Source: Streptomyces sp. NBC_00443 (GTDB lineage: Bacteria; Actinomycetota; Actinomycetes; Streptomycetales; Streptomycetaceae). Taken from it: a stretch of DNA of 64,000 nucleotides. A model generated the notes under the pieces. That model searched no databases. It saw only the letters and a list, made by a program, of their open reading frames with translations, and had not been told where the DNA came from. The DNA lies in assembly GCF_036014175.1 (NCBI RefSeq), contig NZ_CP107917.1:9300001-9364000 (forward strand). The letters are read 5' to 3'. A program made the position numbers and the translations under genes. Below, in pieces: positions 38,171 through 45,592 of the stretch. The stretch's first letter is position 1. Every line of letters begins with the position of its first letter.

Positions 38171-38479
38171 CTAGACGGCCATGCCGTAGACGATGGTGAA
38201 CACAGTGCCGAGTGAGCCGATGATGAAGACGCCGGTCAGTCCGGCGACGATCAGGCCCTTGCCTTGCTCGGCGCTGAATGTGTCGCGCAGGGCGGTGGCG
38301 CCGATCCGCTGCTTCGCCGCGCCCCAAATGGCGATTCCGAGACAGATCAGGATGGCGAGTGCCATGACGACCTGGATCATCGTCTTGGCCTCGGTACCGA
38401 GAGCCCCGAAGGGCCCCCAGTCGGGGGCGATGCCCCCGATGATCGTATTGATGTCGCCCTTGTCGGCGGCGAACTGCAT
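38171..38479 (-). CDS. Small two-helix membrane protein, unknown function
   Basis: Protein of 102 aa with two predicted membrane helices: about residues 34-54 (IQVVMALAILICLGIAIWGA) and 75-100 (LIVAGLTGVFIIGSLGTVFT). A soluble N-terminus MQFAADKGDINTIIGGIAPD precedes them. Strong ribosome site GGGAGGGG upstream of ATG 38479. The topology is like VirB2/TrbC-type pilin subunits, but there is no transfer gene nearby and no specific motif, so I leave it unassigned. Transcribed alone, convergent to the NUDIX gene. Confidence 0.7.
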   Translation of the reverse strand: MQFAADKGDINTIIGGIAPDWGPFGALGTEAKTMIQVVMALAILICLGIAIWGAAKQRIGATALRDTFSAEQGKGLIVAGLTGVFIIGSLGTVFTIVYGMAV

Positions 38480-38649
38480 GGTGTGCCCCTCCCGTTGTCC
38501 GGGCCCTCGTCCTCGTCGTCAGCTTCGGGCCGACATCGTCCACCGTAGCGAGCGGCCGGGGCGACTTCGACGGGGTCCAGCACGGCTCCGTCAGTTTCTG
38601 GAACTGCAGGAGGAGTCCCTGACGCGGTTCAATGGCACCGTTGTGTCTG

Positions 38650-39231
38650 TCAAGTCACCTGGCCCGCGCTCTTCTTGTCCCGCGCATCGGCGATGGCGTA
38701 CGGCAGTCCGGGAAGGAGCAGCACCGGGGCCGCCCACAGTGGCAGTGTGAACAGCGCCGCGTCTCCGACCAGCCACTGGGACAGCAGTACTGCGGCCAAG
38801 CCGGGGACAAGAGCGACCACCAGATTCTTACGGAAGACCAGGCTGCCGCGCCGCAGCTCCCAGGCGACCGTGACCGCTGCGACGACGACCCAGAAGGCGA
38901 CGTCGTCAGCGGTCACGACCCGTTCGGTGGTCCACCGGACCAGACACGTGGCGAGTATCAGCCAACCGATCGCGAAGCAGACCATCGCCGCCGTGCGCAG
39001 CAGCCGGCGGGGGAACGGAGCGCGGGCCCGCGCCCAGGACGCGGCGAACTCCTTGACGTCGGCGCCCACGACGTCCTGAGGCGTACGGCCTGCGGCCACC
39101 GCGTCCTCCAGATGGGCGGAGAGCTCGTCGAGCATCTCCCGGACGGATCCGTCGTCGATGCCCCGGTACTCCCAGTTGCTGCGGCAGACCGCGAGTACCT
39201 GCTGGTTCGTCATGGTTCGCTGATCCGTCAT
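38650..39231 (-). CDS. Membrane protein with HAAS-like N-terminal domain, partner of PadR regulator
   Basis: Protein of 193 aa. A soluble N-terminal helical region (VREMLDELSAHLEDAVAAGR, TPQDVVGADVKEFAASWA) resembles HAAS signalling domains. About four hydrophobic segments follow (about 78-97, 106-122, 134-153, 160-180). ATG 39231 overlaps the PadR stop by ATGA. PadR-HAAS membrane pairs are common two-gene units in Firmicutes and actinobacteria, in which the membrane protein is thought to be controlled by, or signal with, the PadR regulator. Its molecular role is unknown. Confidence 0.78.
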   Translation of the reverse strand: MTDQRTMTNQQVLAVCRSNWEYRGIDDGSVREMLDELSAHLEDAVAAGRTPQDVVGADVKEFAASWARARAPFPRRLLRTAAMVCFAIGWLILATCLVRWTTERVVTADDVAFWVVVAAVTVAWELRRGSLVFRKNLVVALVPGLAAVLLSQWLVGDAALFTLPLWAAPVLLLPGLPYAIADARDKKSAGQVT

Positions 39232-39605
39232 GGTGTGCTTCCCCCCGTGGGTTCGTTCTCGGTCAGGATCCGCCCCACACGCCCGCTGAAGGCGTGCCAC
39301 ACGGCCCGGCCGCTGGTCAGTTCGGTACGTCCCGCTTCGGTCAGGCGGTAGTACTTGCGTGGGGCGCCACCACTGGCCGACGCGGCGCTGTACGAGGAGA
39401 TGAGCCCCTCGCGCTCCATCCGCGCGAGCAACGGATAGATACTGCCTTCGCTCACGAGATCGAGCCCGCTGTCGGCGAGTGCCGTCACGAACTCGAAGCC
39501 GTAGCGCGGCCGTTCGGCGATCAGCGACAGGAGGCACAGATCGAGCACTCCGCGCAGCATCTGACTGCGACGCTGGTCACCGCTGGCAGGACGCCCCTTT
39601 GTCAT
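39228..39605 (-). CDS. PadR-family transcriptional regulator
   Basis: Protein of about 125 aa. Winged-helix motifs LDLCLLSLIAERPRYGFEFV, SEGSIYPLLARMEREGLISS and APRKYYRLTEAGRTEL are diagnostic of PadR. It is short, with only one C-terminal dimerisation helix (PadR-s1). ATG 39605 is preferred over 39614. The large palindrome 17 bp upstream of the start (39622-39668) is the probable autoregulatory operator. First gene of a two-gene operon with the HAAS-like membrane protein. Confidence 0.9.
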   Translation of the reverse strand: MTKGRPASGDQRRSQMLRGVLDLCLLSLIAERPRYGFEFVTALADSGLDLVSEGSIYPLLARMEREGLISSYSAASASGGAPRKYYRLTEAGRTELTSGRAVWHAFSGRVGRILTENEPTGGSTP

Positions 39606-39621
39606 GCGGTACAAGATAGCC

Positions 39622-39668
39622 AGCCATTGTCATGCGTCGCAAGATACTTGCAGCGCATGACAATGGCT
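39622..39668. promoter_or_regulatory. Nested 47-bp palindrome, candidate PadR operator
   Basis: Outer arms AGCCATTGTCATGCG (39622-39636) and CGCATGACAATGGCT (39654-39668) are perfect inverted repeats of 15 bp. Inside them GCAAG-ATA-CTTGC (39639-39651) is a second perfect palindrome on the same centre. Only one base-pair position on each side of the inner repeat pair is mismatched over two bases. The related motif CAAGATA recurs at 39612. The position just upstream of padR suggests an operator with two dimer sites. Confidence 0.65.
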
Positions 39669-39789
39669 CCGATTGCGTAGGTACGGGCTGCGGCGGCACG
39701 GCGGAAGGCCCGGCTTCATCCGGCCGATGATGCGTACCCACCCCTGGCGCGGGCCTTGCGATGGAGTTCGCACGGTACGTCCTGCCGGA

Positions 39790-41044
39790 TCACCTCCGGG
39801 CCAGCGTGCGAGTGAGGCCGGCAGCGACGGTCGTGGCGAGGATCCAGCCGGCGGCAATGAGCCCTGCGGCCAGCCACTGCTGCCAGCCCTGCGGGTTGAA
39901 GGCCTGCTGCTGGCCGAAGCCTACGACGGGCAACAGCAGGTCAAGCGTGTACAGGAAGGGGTTGAACGGCGGTGCTTTGGCCTGCTTCACGGCGGATGGA
40001 TGGTCGAAGGCAAACGCGCACGTCCCAGGGATCAGCAAGAGCAACAGCCACAGTGCGGCCCGCAATGGTCGGTACCCGTAGCCGACTGTCCAGTCCTGCA
40101 GTAGGCCCCACCAGCGCTGCATCCTCGGCTGCATCGCCTGCCGCCTGCGGCATTTGGCCACGAGTACCTCACGCGCTGCTTCATCGAGTCCCTGCCGGGT
40201 GTAGGCGGCAGCCAGTTGCTCGTAGGGCTGGGGCAACTAGCCGACCTGTTCCCTGGCCAGCCACGCCAGCCGCTCACCCACCGGGTCCGTGATCTTGAGA
40301 TGGTCGTAGGTGAGGCCGTCCAGGAGAAGGACGTCCGGCCAACGGTCCGGGAGGTCTGCGAGGACGCCGATGCGAGCGTGCCGGAGGTCGACCAGGCTGC
40401 GGAGTTGCGTGCTGTGGTCGGTTCTGAGTGAGCCGGCGGTGATCCTGTTCAGCGTGAGCGGTCCGTCGACGGTCGTTCCTTCGAGGCACAGGTCGCTGTG
40501 GATGTGACTGTTGGTCAGGGATATCTGGCCGTCGGAGAGGAACCCGTCACAGCAGTCGAGGGTGCCGCCGACGGAGAGCCCCCAGGCTGTGAGGGTATGG
40601 CCCGACGGGTTCGTCAGGCGAGCGTTCGGGAGCTCGATGCTGGCGCCCACGTGTGCATCGGTGAGCACGATCTGCCCGGTGGATGCCAGCCCCTCCCCGC
40701 CGATGCGTCCGAGCACGTGCAGGCGTCGCGCCGACAGGGTCTCGTCCTGTGGGTGGTGCAGCCGTGCTCCGGTGAGAACGACGGATCCGTCCACGTGCGT
40801 CTCCTCCAGCATCAGCTTCCCGGTCGCAGTGAAACCGGATCCTGCGGCAAGGTCGCCGTTGATGCGGGCGAGAGAGGCATCGAGGGCGGGCTCGCCGACA
40901 CTGTTGAGAGTTGCTCCCTGCAACAGGAGCGGGCCCTGCAGAGTGGCCCCCGCCAGGACAACCGGGCCATCAGCCGTGAATCCCGTGTCCAGTGCGAGAG
41001 GGCCATCCACGTGCAGTCGTTCGGCGTTGAACGCGCGCCCGCTC
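39790..41044 (-). pseudogene. Main part of a disrupted membrane protein with pentapeptide-like repeats
   Basis: This is the 3' three-quarters of a gene whose 5' part is at 44177-44529. Residues after the transposon form a beta-helix-like repeat (GPVVLAGATLQGPLLLQGAT, GKLMLEETHVDGSVVLTGAR, GQIVLTDAHVGASIELPNAR), followed by a cytoplasmic segment LPQPYEQLAAAYTRQGLDEA. Three C-terminal hydrophobic stretches follow (LRAALWLLLLLIPGTCAF among them). A TAG at 40237-40239 interrupts the frame between EQVG and LPQPYEQ, where homologues would be expected to have a residue such as Tyr. Reading continues in the same frame afterwards. With the transposon removed at one copy of the duplication, the frame is continuous across the junction. 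It is a real pseudogene; function of the family (sometimes annotated as membrane-associated oxidoreductase) is unknown. Confidence 0.8.
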
Positions 41045-41056
41045 GGGTTGCGAAGC
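41045..41056. repeat. Target-site duplication, left copy
   Basis: GGGTTGCGAAGC, identical to 44177-44188 and flanking the 3120-bp element. Joining the flanks at a single copy restores the reading frame of the interrupted gene (ARLRNPSGRAFN). Confidence 0.88.
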
Positions 41057-41075
41057 GGGGCTGATGCGTTCTCAG
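41057..41075. repeat. Left terminal inverted repeat of the transposon
   Basis: GGGGCTGATGCGTTCTCAG; matches the reverse complement of the right end except for one inserted T at position 6. Confidence 0.82.
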
Positions 41076-41297
41076 TCGGTGAGATGAGCCGATCACCTGC
41101 GTCAGCGCCGCCGTGCGGCACGGTTCGCCAACGAGAGACGCGACCTCTGATGATCAAGGTTGTCTACTGGTGGCCAGTTTGGATCTCACCGTCAGCGGCC
41201 AGTTGGCGGGGGCTGTCTGGCCGTCCGCGCTTGCACTGCGTGACGCGGGCTGCGGGAGCGGTGGTGGTGCCACGGGCGGTTGCCGTTCCTTCGCTCA

Positions 41298-41314
41298 TCG
41301 ATTATCGTCGATTA
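41298..41314. promoter_or_regulatory. Tandem TCGATTA repeats at the arsR start, candidate operator
   Basis: TCGATTA occurs at 41298-41304 and again at 41308-41314, exactly one helical turn apart, ending 3 bp before the arsR ATG. The arsR gene lacks a ribosome site, so transcription may start at or next to the ATG and the repressor could block initiation directly. Confidence 0.45.
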
Positions 41315-41317
41315 CCG

Positions 41318-41674
41318 ATGAGTGACTTCCTGGAACGTTCCGAGGCCGAGGAGTACGCCGGCTGGTTCAAGGCGCTGGCTGATGCCACGCGGATTCAGAT
41401 CGTGACGCTGCTGGCGCGCAGTGCTTCGCCGTTGACGGTCGGGCAGATCGTGTCCGCGGTGGAGGTGGGCCAGTCGACGGTGTCGCACCATTTGAAGGGG
41501 CTGGCCGAGGTGGGGTTCGTACTGGTGGAGCGGGAGGGCTCCTTCAGCCGCTATCGGCTCAACGAGGAGTGCGTGCAGGCGTTTCCTTCGGCCGCCGATG
41601 TGGTGATGGGGCGGCCCGCGCCCGCACCGGCCGGGTCAGGCGATGGCCGAGGCCGGCGGGGCAGGGTCCGATGA
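41318..41674 (+). CDS. ArsR-family repressor (transposon passenger)
   Basis: Protein of 118 aa. Winged helix with WFKALADATRIQIVTLLARS, SAVEVGQSTVSHHLKGLAEV and VLVEREGSFSRYRLNEEC, an ArsR/SmtB-type DNA-binding domain. The usual ELCVCDL metal motif is absent and the protein contains only one cysteine (NEECVQ), so metal sensing by the classic alpha-3 site is unlikely. The last 20 residues are low-complexity. ATG 41318 has no ribosome site upstream, suggesting a leaderless transcript. It overlaps the MFS gene by ATGA and so probably controls the exporter. Confidence 0.87.
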   Translation: MSDFLERSEAEEYAGWFKALADATRIQIVTLLARSASPLTVGQIVSAVEVGQSTVSHHLKGLAEVGFVLVEREGSFSRYRLNEECVQAFPSAADVVMGRPAPAPAGSGDGRGRRGRVR

Positions 41675-42849
41675 GCGCCACTGACATGGCCGAAGGGTCG
41701 GCGACCGCACCGCTGGCGGGGCGGCGTTCGGCAGCGGTCTATGTGGTGCTGCTGGGGCTGGGGGCGCTGGATGCGGCCGGGTACAGCCTGATCGCGCCGG
41801 TGCTGCCGGAGCTCGCGCAGCGCACCGGGGCCAGTGCCACGGTGATGGGGATGCTGGTGGCCACGTTCCCACTGGGTATGGTCGCCGGTTTCGCGCTGGG
41901 TGGCGCCGCCGTGCAGCGCCGGGCACCGGCGGCGGTGGTCCTGGCCGGCCTGGGGCTGATCGCCGCGGGGTGCCTGGGGTTCGTCCTCGGCACGGACCTG
42001 GGCGTCCTCGCACCGGCCCGCCTGCTGATGGGGCTGGGCTCGGGCTGTCTGTGGCTGGGCATCACCTTCACCACGCTGGCCGGCTGGCCCGGCCAGGAGT
42101 ATCTATGCATGAGCCGCATCTTCGCCGCCTACTCCGCGGGCGGCCTGCTGGGCCCCCTGCTCGGCTCCATCCAGGGTGTGCGCGGTCCGTTCACCGCCTA
42201 CCTGGTGCTCACCCTGCTGATGGCAGCACCCGTGCTGGCGCTGCGGCTGCCCGCGCATGCCGCGACGTTCACCGCCGACCGCCGGGCACTGCGCTCACGC
42301 GGGTTCTGGGCGGCCAGCGCCGGCATCGCCTTCGCGGTGATGGCCCTGGGCACCTTGGAAGGCGTGCTGCCGCTACACTTCGGCGCCAAGCTCGCACAGT
42401 CTCAGATCGGTGTGCTGTACGCGGCAACTTCGGTGCTGGTGGCCGTCACCGCCGCGCTGGCCGCCCGGCTCCGCCCCCGCCGGGCGCTTCTGGCCTCCAC
42501 CTTGCTGGTCATCACCGGACTCGCTGCCGCCGGGGCCAGTACCGCGGTGCCGGTGTGGATCGGCGCCCTGGCAGTGGCGGTATGCGGCATCGGGATGGCC
42601 AACACCGGCGCCATCGGAGTCCTGCTCGACGCCGTACCCGCACAGCGCATCGTCACCGCCATGGTCCTCTGGTCCCAGATCGGCATCCTGGGCTACCTCC
42701 TCGCCCCTGTCATGGGCGGGCCCCTCGCCGACGCCTACGGCTACACCACGGTCGCGGCCACCGTCGGCGTCGGCGCCCTGGCCGTCGTCCTCACCCTGGC
42801 CTGGCAGCACCGAAGCAGGCAGCCATCCGCAGACTCCGACGCGACCTGA
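41671..42849 (+). CDS. MFS efflux transporter (transposon passenger)
   Basis: Protein of 392 aa with about 12 membrane helices. MFS signatures: AGYSLIAPVLPELAQRTGAS in helix 1, LGGAAVQRRAPAAVVLAGLG (motif A region between helices 2 and 3), and ARLLMGLGSGCLWLGITFTT in helix 4. The arrangement resembles drug-proton antiporters of the 12-TM class. It is co-translated with the ArsR repressor, which implies export of a compound that the repressor senses. Substrate cannot be read from sequence. ATG 41671 overlaps the arsR stop. Confidence 0.88.
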   Translation: MSATDMAEGSATAPLAGRRSAAVYVVLLGLGALDAAGYSLIAPVLPELAQRTGASATVMGMLVATFPLGMVAGFALGGAAVQRRAPAAVVLAGLGLIAAGCLGFVLGTDLGVLAPARLLMGLGSGCLWLGITFTTLAGWPGQEYLCMSRIFAAYSAGGLLGPLLGSIQGVRGPFTAYLVLTLLMAAPVLALRLPAHAATFTADRRALRSRGFWAASAGIAFAVMALGTLEGVLPLHFGAKLAQSQIGVLYAATSVLVAVTAALAARLRPRRALLASTLLVITGLAAAGASTAVPVWIGALAVAVCGIGMANTGAIGVLLDAVPAQRIVTAMVLWSQIGILGYLLAPVMGGPLADAYGYTTVAATVGVGALAVVLTLAWQHRSRQPSADSDAT

Positions 42850-42982
42850 CAGGTCCGCGGCCACCCTGTGGCGATATCGATCCAACTACAGACAGTCACA
42901 CCGTAACTGGCCGTACCTGGGAAATCTCGCTGACCGCTGTCAGTTGCCGAAGCCTTTGATCACGAACAGGGGTCGCGTTCGC
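42850..42982. other. Gap between the MFS and transposase genes
   Basis: 133 bp. I looked for an internal copy of the terminal repeat here, which would mark a smaller insertion sequence next to the passengers. CTGTGGCGATATCGATCC (about 42866) has only weak resemblance, so no internal end is called. Confidence 0.35.
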
Positions 42983-44161
42983 GTGCCGTCCTCCCGGATC
43001 GGTGCCCTGCAGCGCCACTGCGAGGACATCGACTCCACCTGCCTGGATCCGGCACCGTCGCAACTCACCTCCCTGGCCGAGGTACTGGGCCGGTTACCCG
43101 ATCCTCGCCGGGTCCGGGGCCGCCGCTATCGCCTGGGCTCCCTGCTCGCGCTGTGCCTGGTCGCCGTCCTCGGCGGAGCCAGGTCGCTGGCCGCCATCGC
43201 ACGCTTCGCCGCCGATAGCGATGCCGGCCTGCGTGAACGGCTCGGGTTGACTGCCTACACACCGAACGCCTCCACGCTGGGACGACTCCTCGCCCGCCTG
43301 GACGGCGACGCCCTGGACGACGCCGTGGGTGCCTGGCTCGCCCGGTACGCCGCCGACCCGGTCGGCGAACCCGGCGACACACTGGTCGGCCTGGCAGTCG
43401 ACGGCAAGACCGTGCGCGGATCCCGCACCGACGGCACAGCCGTCCACCTGCTCGCCGCTGCCCTCCACGCCTGCCAGACCGTGATCGCCCAACGCCAGGT
43501 CGCCGCGAAGAGCAACGAAATACCCGCCTTCGCCCCACTGCTGGACCGGATCGACCTGCGCGGCGTCGTCGTCACCGCCGACGCGATGCACACCCAGCGC
43601 GCCCACGCCGAACACGTCATCACCGCCGGCGGCCACTACCTCCTGGTGGTCAAGGGCAACCAGAAGAAACTGCGCAAGCAACTGCGGCGCCTGCCCTGGC
43701 GGGACATCCCGCTGCAGGCCCGCACCACCAGGGCCGGACACGGCCGCCGCGAGGTCCGCCGCCTGAAGGTCTGCACCGTCCAGCCCGGACTGCTCTTCCC
43801 GCACGCCGTCCAGGCCATGGAAGTCAAACGCCGCCGCACCAACCGCAGGACCGGCAAAGTCGAGACGAAGACCGTCTACGCGGTCACCAGCCTCCCGCCC
43901 CAACAGGCCAGCCCGGCACAACTCGCCGAACTCGTACAGGACCACTGGTCAGTTGAGGCCCTGCACCACATCAGAGACGTCACCTACGGCGAGGACGCCT
44001 CGCGAGTACGAACCGGCACGGCACCCCGCGCCATGGCCACCCTGCGCAACCTCGCCATCGGACTCATGCGCCAAGCAGGCTGGACCAACATCGCCGCCGC
44101 AGCCGATCACTACCGGTCACGCCCCCAGCACGCGACCGCCATGCTCCGACTCACAGCCTGA
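42983..44161 (+). CDS. ISAs1-family DDE transposase, intact
   Basis: Protein of 392 aa from GTG 42983. N-terminal DDE_Tnp_1-associated domain (LPDPRRVRGRRYRLGSLLAL, LTAYTPNASTLGRLLARLDG), then the catalytic core with GLAVDGKTVRGSR (first Asp), RGVVVTADAMHTQRAHAEHV (second Asp), LLVVKGNQKKLRKQL, and VQDHWSVEALHHIRDVTYGE (Glu region). The C-terminus NLAIGLMRQAGWTNIAAAAD is typical. All three acidic residues are visible and no frameshift is seen, so the enzyme should be functional. The frame is open upstream to 42410 on the antisense-like frame of the MFS gene, but codon use and family alignment begin at VPSSRIG. Confidence 0.92.
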   Translation: MPSSRIGALQRHCEDIDSTCLDPAPSQLTSLAEVLGRLPDPRRVRGRRYRLGSLLALCLVAVLGGARSLAAIARFAADSDAGLRERLGLTAYTPNASTLGRLLARLDGDALDDAVGAWLARYAADPVGEPGDTLVGLAVDGKTVRGSRTDGTAVHLLAAALHACQTVIAQRQVAAKSNEIPAFAPLLDRIDLRGVVVTADAMHTQRAHAEHVITAGGHYLLVVKGNQKKLRKQLRRLPWRDIPLQARTTRAGHGRREVRRLKVCTVQPGLLFPHAVQAMEVKRRRTNRRTGKVETKTVYAVTSLPPQQASPAQLAELVQDHWSVEALHHIRDVTYGEDASRVRTGTAPRAMATLRNLAIGLMRQAGWTNIAAAADHYRSRPQHATAMLRLTA

Positions 44162-44175
44162 GAACGCATCGCCCC
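44158..44175. repeat. Right terminal inverted repeat of the transposon
   Basis: CTGAGAACGCATCGCCCC, the reverse complement of the left end apart from one missing base. Includes the transposase stop codon. Confidence 0.82.
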
Positions 44176-44176
44176 T

Positions 44177-44188
44177 GGGTTGCGAAGC
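44177..44188. repeat. Target-site duplication, right copy
   Basis: GGGTTGCGAAGC, identical to 41045-41056. The identity of both copies indicates a recent insertion. Confidence 0.88.
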
Positions 44189-44529
44189 CGGGCGCCCGTC
44201 AGCGTGCAGCATCGGGATATCTTCGCGTCCTGCAGCCGGAGTTCGCCCTAGTCGAAGGTGCAGGCCTGAGCGATCAGGGCATGCCGGAGCTCGCAGCCCG
44301 ACAAGTCGAGGACTCCCGTGACGGTCGCGCCTCGCAGCCGTAGCGCAGGCACGAACCCGGGCCGTGACTCACAGTCCCCCAGCAACAGACGGGCAAGGAC
44401 CTCCGCTCGGACGACTGCGCCTGAGGCAGGCGGGGGACTGGTGACGTGACGACGCAGATCGACCTGTCGTCCGGCTGGGAACGCATCCCACACCGCTTGC
44501 TCTGCGTCGGACAGGCCGGGCCTGGACAT
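44177..44529 (-). pseudogene. N-terminal part of the membrane protein gene interrupted by the transposon
   Basis: Starts at ATG 44529 with GGGGGAG upstream: MSRPGLSDAEQAVWDAFPAG, then RPGFVPALRLRGATVTGVLD and LSGCELRHALIAQACTFD. A TAG at 44248-44250 follows, after which the same frame continues GELRLQDAKISRCCTLTGAR and LRNP up to the transposon. The frame then resumes at 41044 as SGRAFNAERLHVDG. The gene therefore carries two in-frame amber codons and an insertion. The whole protein would be about 600 aa. Confidence 0.8.
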
Positions 44530-44820
44530 GGGTGCTCCCCCGAATCGGCGTCTCCACAGATCTCCTGCCGAGATGCTCGGCTCGAATGTGCGGTTCCAAC
44601 CCAAGCCGGCCCGGAAAGCCATCCCTTCCGTGCGCGGACGCGTCGTTCGCGTTGCGCCATGCATGCCGACTCCCGCCTGACAGCGACCCAACAGGCGCTC
44701 ACACAGCAGTTAGGGAGTGTCTCTTATTTGTTGACGGCTTCGCAGTGGGAGCCGATCGACCGCGCGTGCGCACCAGGACGCGACGAACACGACCCGGCTC
44801 AGAGCACGAGAGAGCAACGA

Positions 44821-45396
44821 CTACGTTGCTGATCCAGGGTTGTCGAGCTTGTGTGCATTGAAACGCGCCTTCTTCTGACGATTCCCACACGTGTTCATCT
44901 CGCACCATTTGCGGGTGCGGCTTTGGCTGGTGTCGAAGAAGGCTGCTTGGCAGGTCGGCGATGCGCACAAGGCCAGTTTTCCGTCTCGTTCGCCTGCGAG
45001 GATGCTGATCGCCTCGGCGGCGATAACGCCTAGGGCATCCTCCACGGAAGAAGCCGAACTGAGTCGCCATTGCCGATTTCCCTCGGGCGTCAAGACAGCC
45101 GCGGCCCGACCCTGCGTGCTGGAGTCATTGACGACCTGGACAGCAGACTCGGGGAGAGGGTCTCGGCGTGCGGCCGCTGTCGCGGCGGCGTGAATTGATT
45201 CCCTCAGCTCCCAAGCGCGCTCGAGCTGGGCGGTGGTGCAGGACTCCACGGCGAGGCCACTCACCGCCAGCCAGTCGACCAGTCGGTTCGGCGTGGGAAT
45301 ACGTTCCACGGCGTCGCCGCGACGCTCCGTCAGGGTTGCCGTGAAGCTGGTCGCCAGCACCTTGCCGAGACGGAAGTCAGGGAACTGAGCACGCAT
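44821..45396 (-). CDS. CGNR zinc-finger (ABATE-domain) transcriptional regulator
   Basis: Protein of 191 aa. The N-terminal ABATE domain (LATSFTATLTERRGDAVERI, RLVDWLAVSGLAVESCTTAQ) is followed by the zinc finger ALCASPTCQAAFFDTSQSRT with RKWCEMNTCGNRQKKARF, containing four cysteines and the family's CGNR. ATG 45396. It is divergent from the epoxide hydrolase gene; the intergenic repeats (45405-45457) suggest that it regulates itself and the hydrolase. Confidence 0.87.
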   Translation of the reverse strand: MRAQFPDFRLGKVLATSFTATLTERRGDAVERIPTPNRLVDWLAVSGLAVESCTTAQLERAWELRESIHAAATAAARRDPLPESAVQVVNDSSTQGRAAAVLTPEGNRQWRLSSASSVEDALGVIAAEAISILAGERDGKLALCASPTCQAAFFDTSQSRTRKWCEMNTCGNRQKKARFNAHKLDNPGSAT

Positions 45397-45404
45397 GGAA
45401 CCAC

Positions 45405-45457
45405 CTTAGCCGGTTGCCCGCTGACGTCCAGCTCTGCTAGAACCGTCTTAGCCGGTT
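45405..45457. promoter_or_regulatory. Two copies of CTTAGCCGGTT between CGNR regulator and epoxide hydrolase
   Basis: CTTAGCCGGTT at 45405-45415 and again at 45447-45457, 42 bp apart (four helical turns), each preceded by AACC a few bases upstream so that AACCG/CGGTT arms form imperfect palindromes. A weaker copy (ACCAAGCCGGCT) follows at 45467. Likely operators in a divergent promoter region. Confidence 0.55.
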
Positions 45458-45592
45458 CCAACAGGTACCAAGCCGGCTCAGCCGATGGCCAGGAGGTCTC
45501 GTGTCCACGTGCTGGTGCGTCACCGACGCTGCGGCCGCCATTGATCGTGGCTTTGTCACCACGCCGGCTCGCCTCGGCGGGGGTGGTATCTC

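Larger units (their letters stand above)
41057..44176 (+). mobile_element. ISAs1-type transposon carrying arsR and MFS passenger genes
   Basis: A 3120-bp element flanked by 12-bp direct repeats. Its ends are near-identical inverted repeats: left GGGGCTGATGCGTTCTCAG (41057-41075) and right, read inward, GGGGCGATGCGTTCTCAG (44175-44158), differing by one extra T. Content in order: arsR (41318), MFS exporter (41671) and an intact ISAs1-family transposase (42983), all on the plus strand. The transposase stop codon lies inside the right terminal repeat. It sits in a gene whose two halves lie outside in one frame, so the insertion boundary is exact. Typical ISAs1 elements are about 1.2-1.5 kb without passengers. 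A passenger-bearing element of this type is unusual as far as I know. Confidence 0.85.

Noticed and set aside
38171..38479. Small membrane protein as a conjugation pilin marking an integrative element
   Set aside because: Only the two-helix topology fits; no relaxase, integrase, att site or other transfer gene is nearby.
39790..40239. Amber codons as programmed recoding (pyrrolysine or suppression)
   Set aside because: No tRNA or recoding machinery is visible and the same gene carries a transposon, so simple pseudogene decay explains it.
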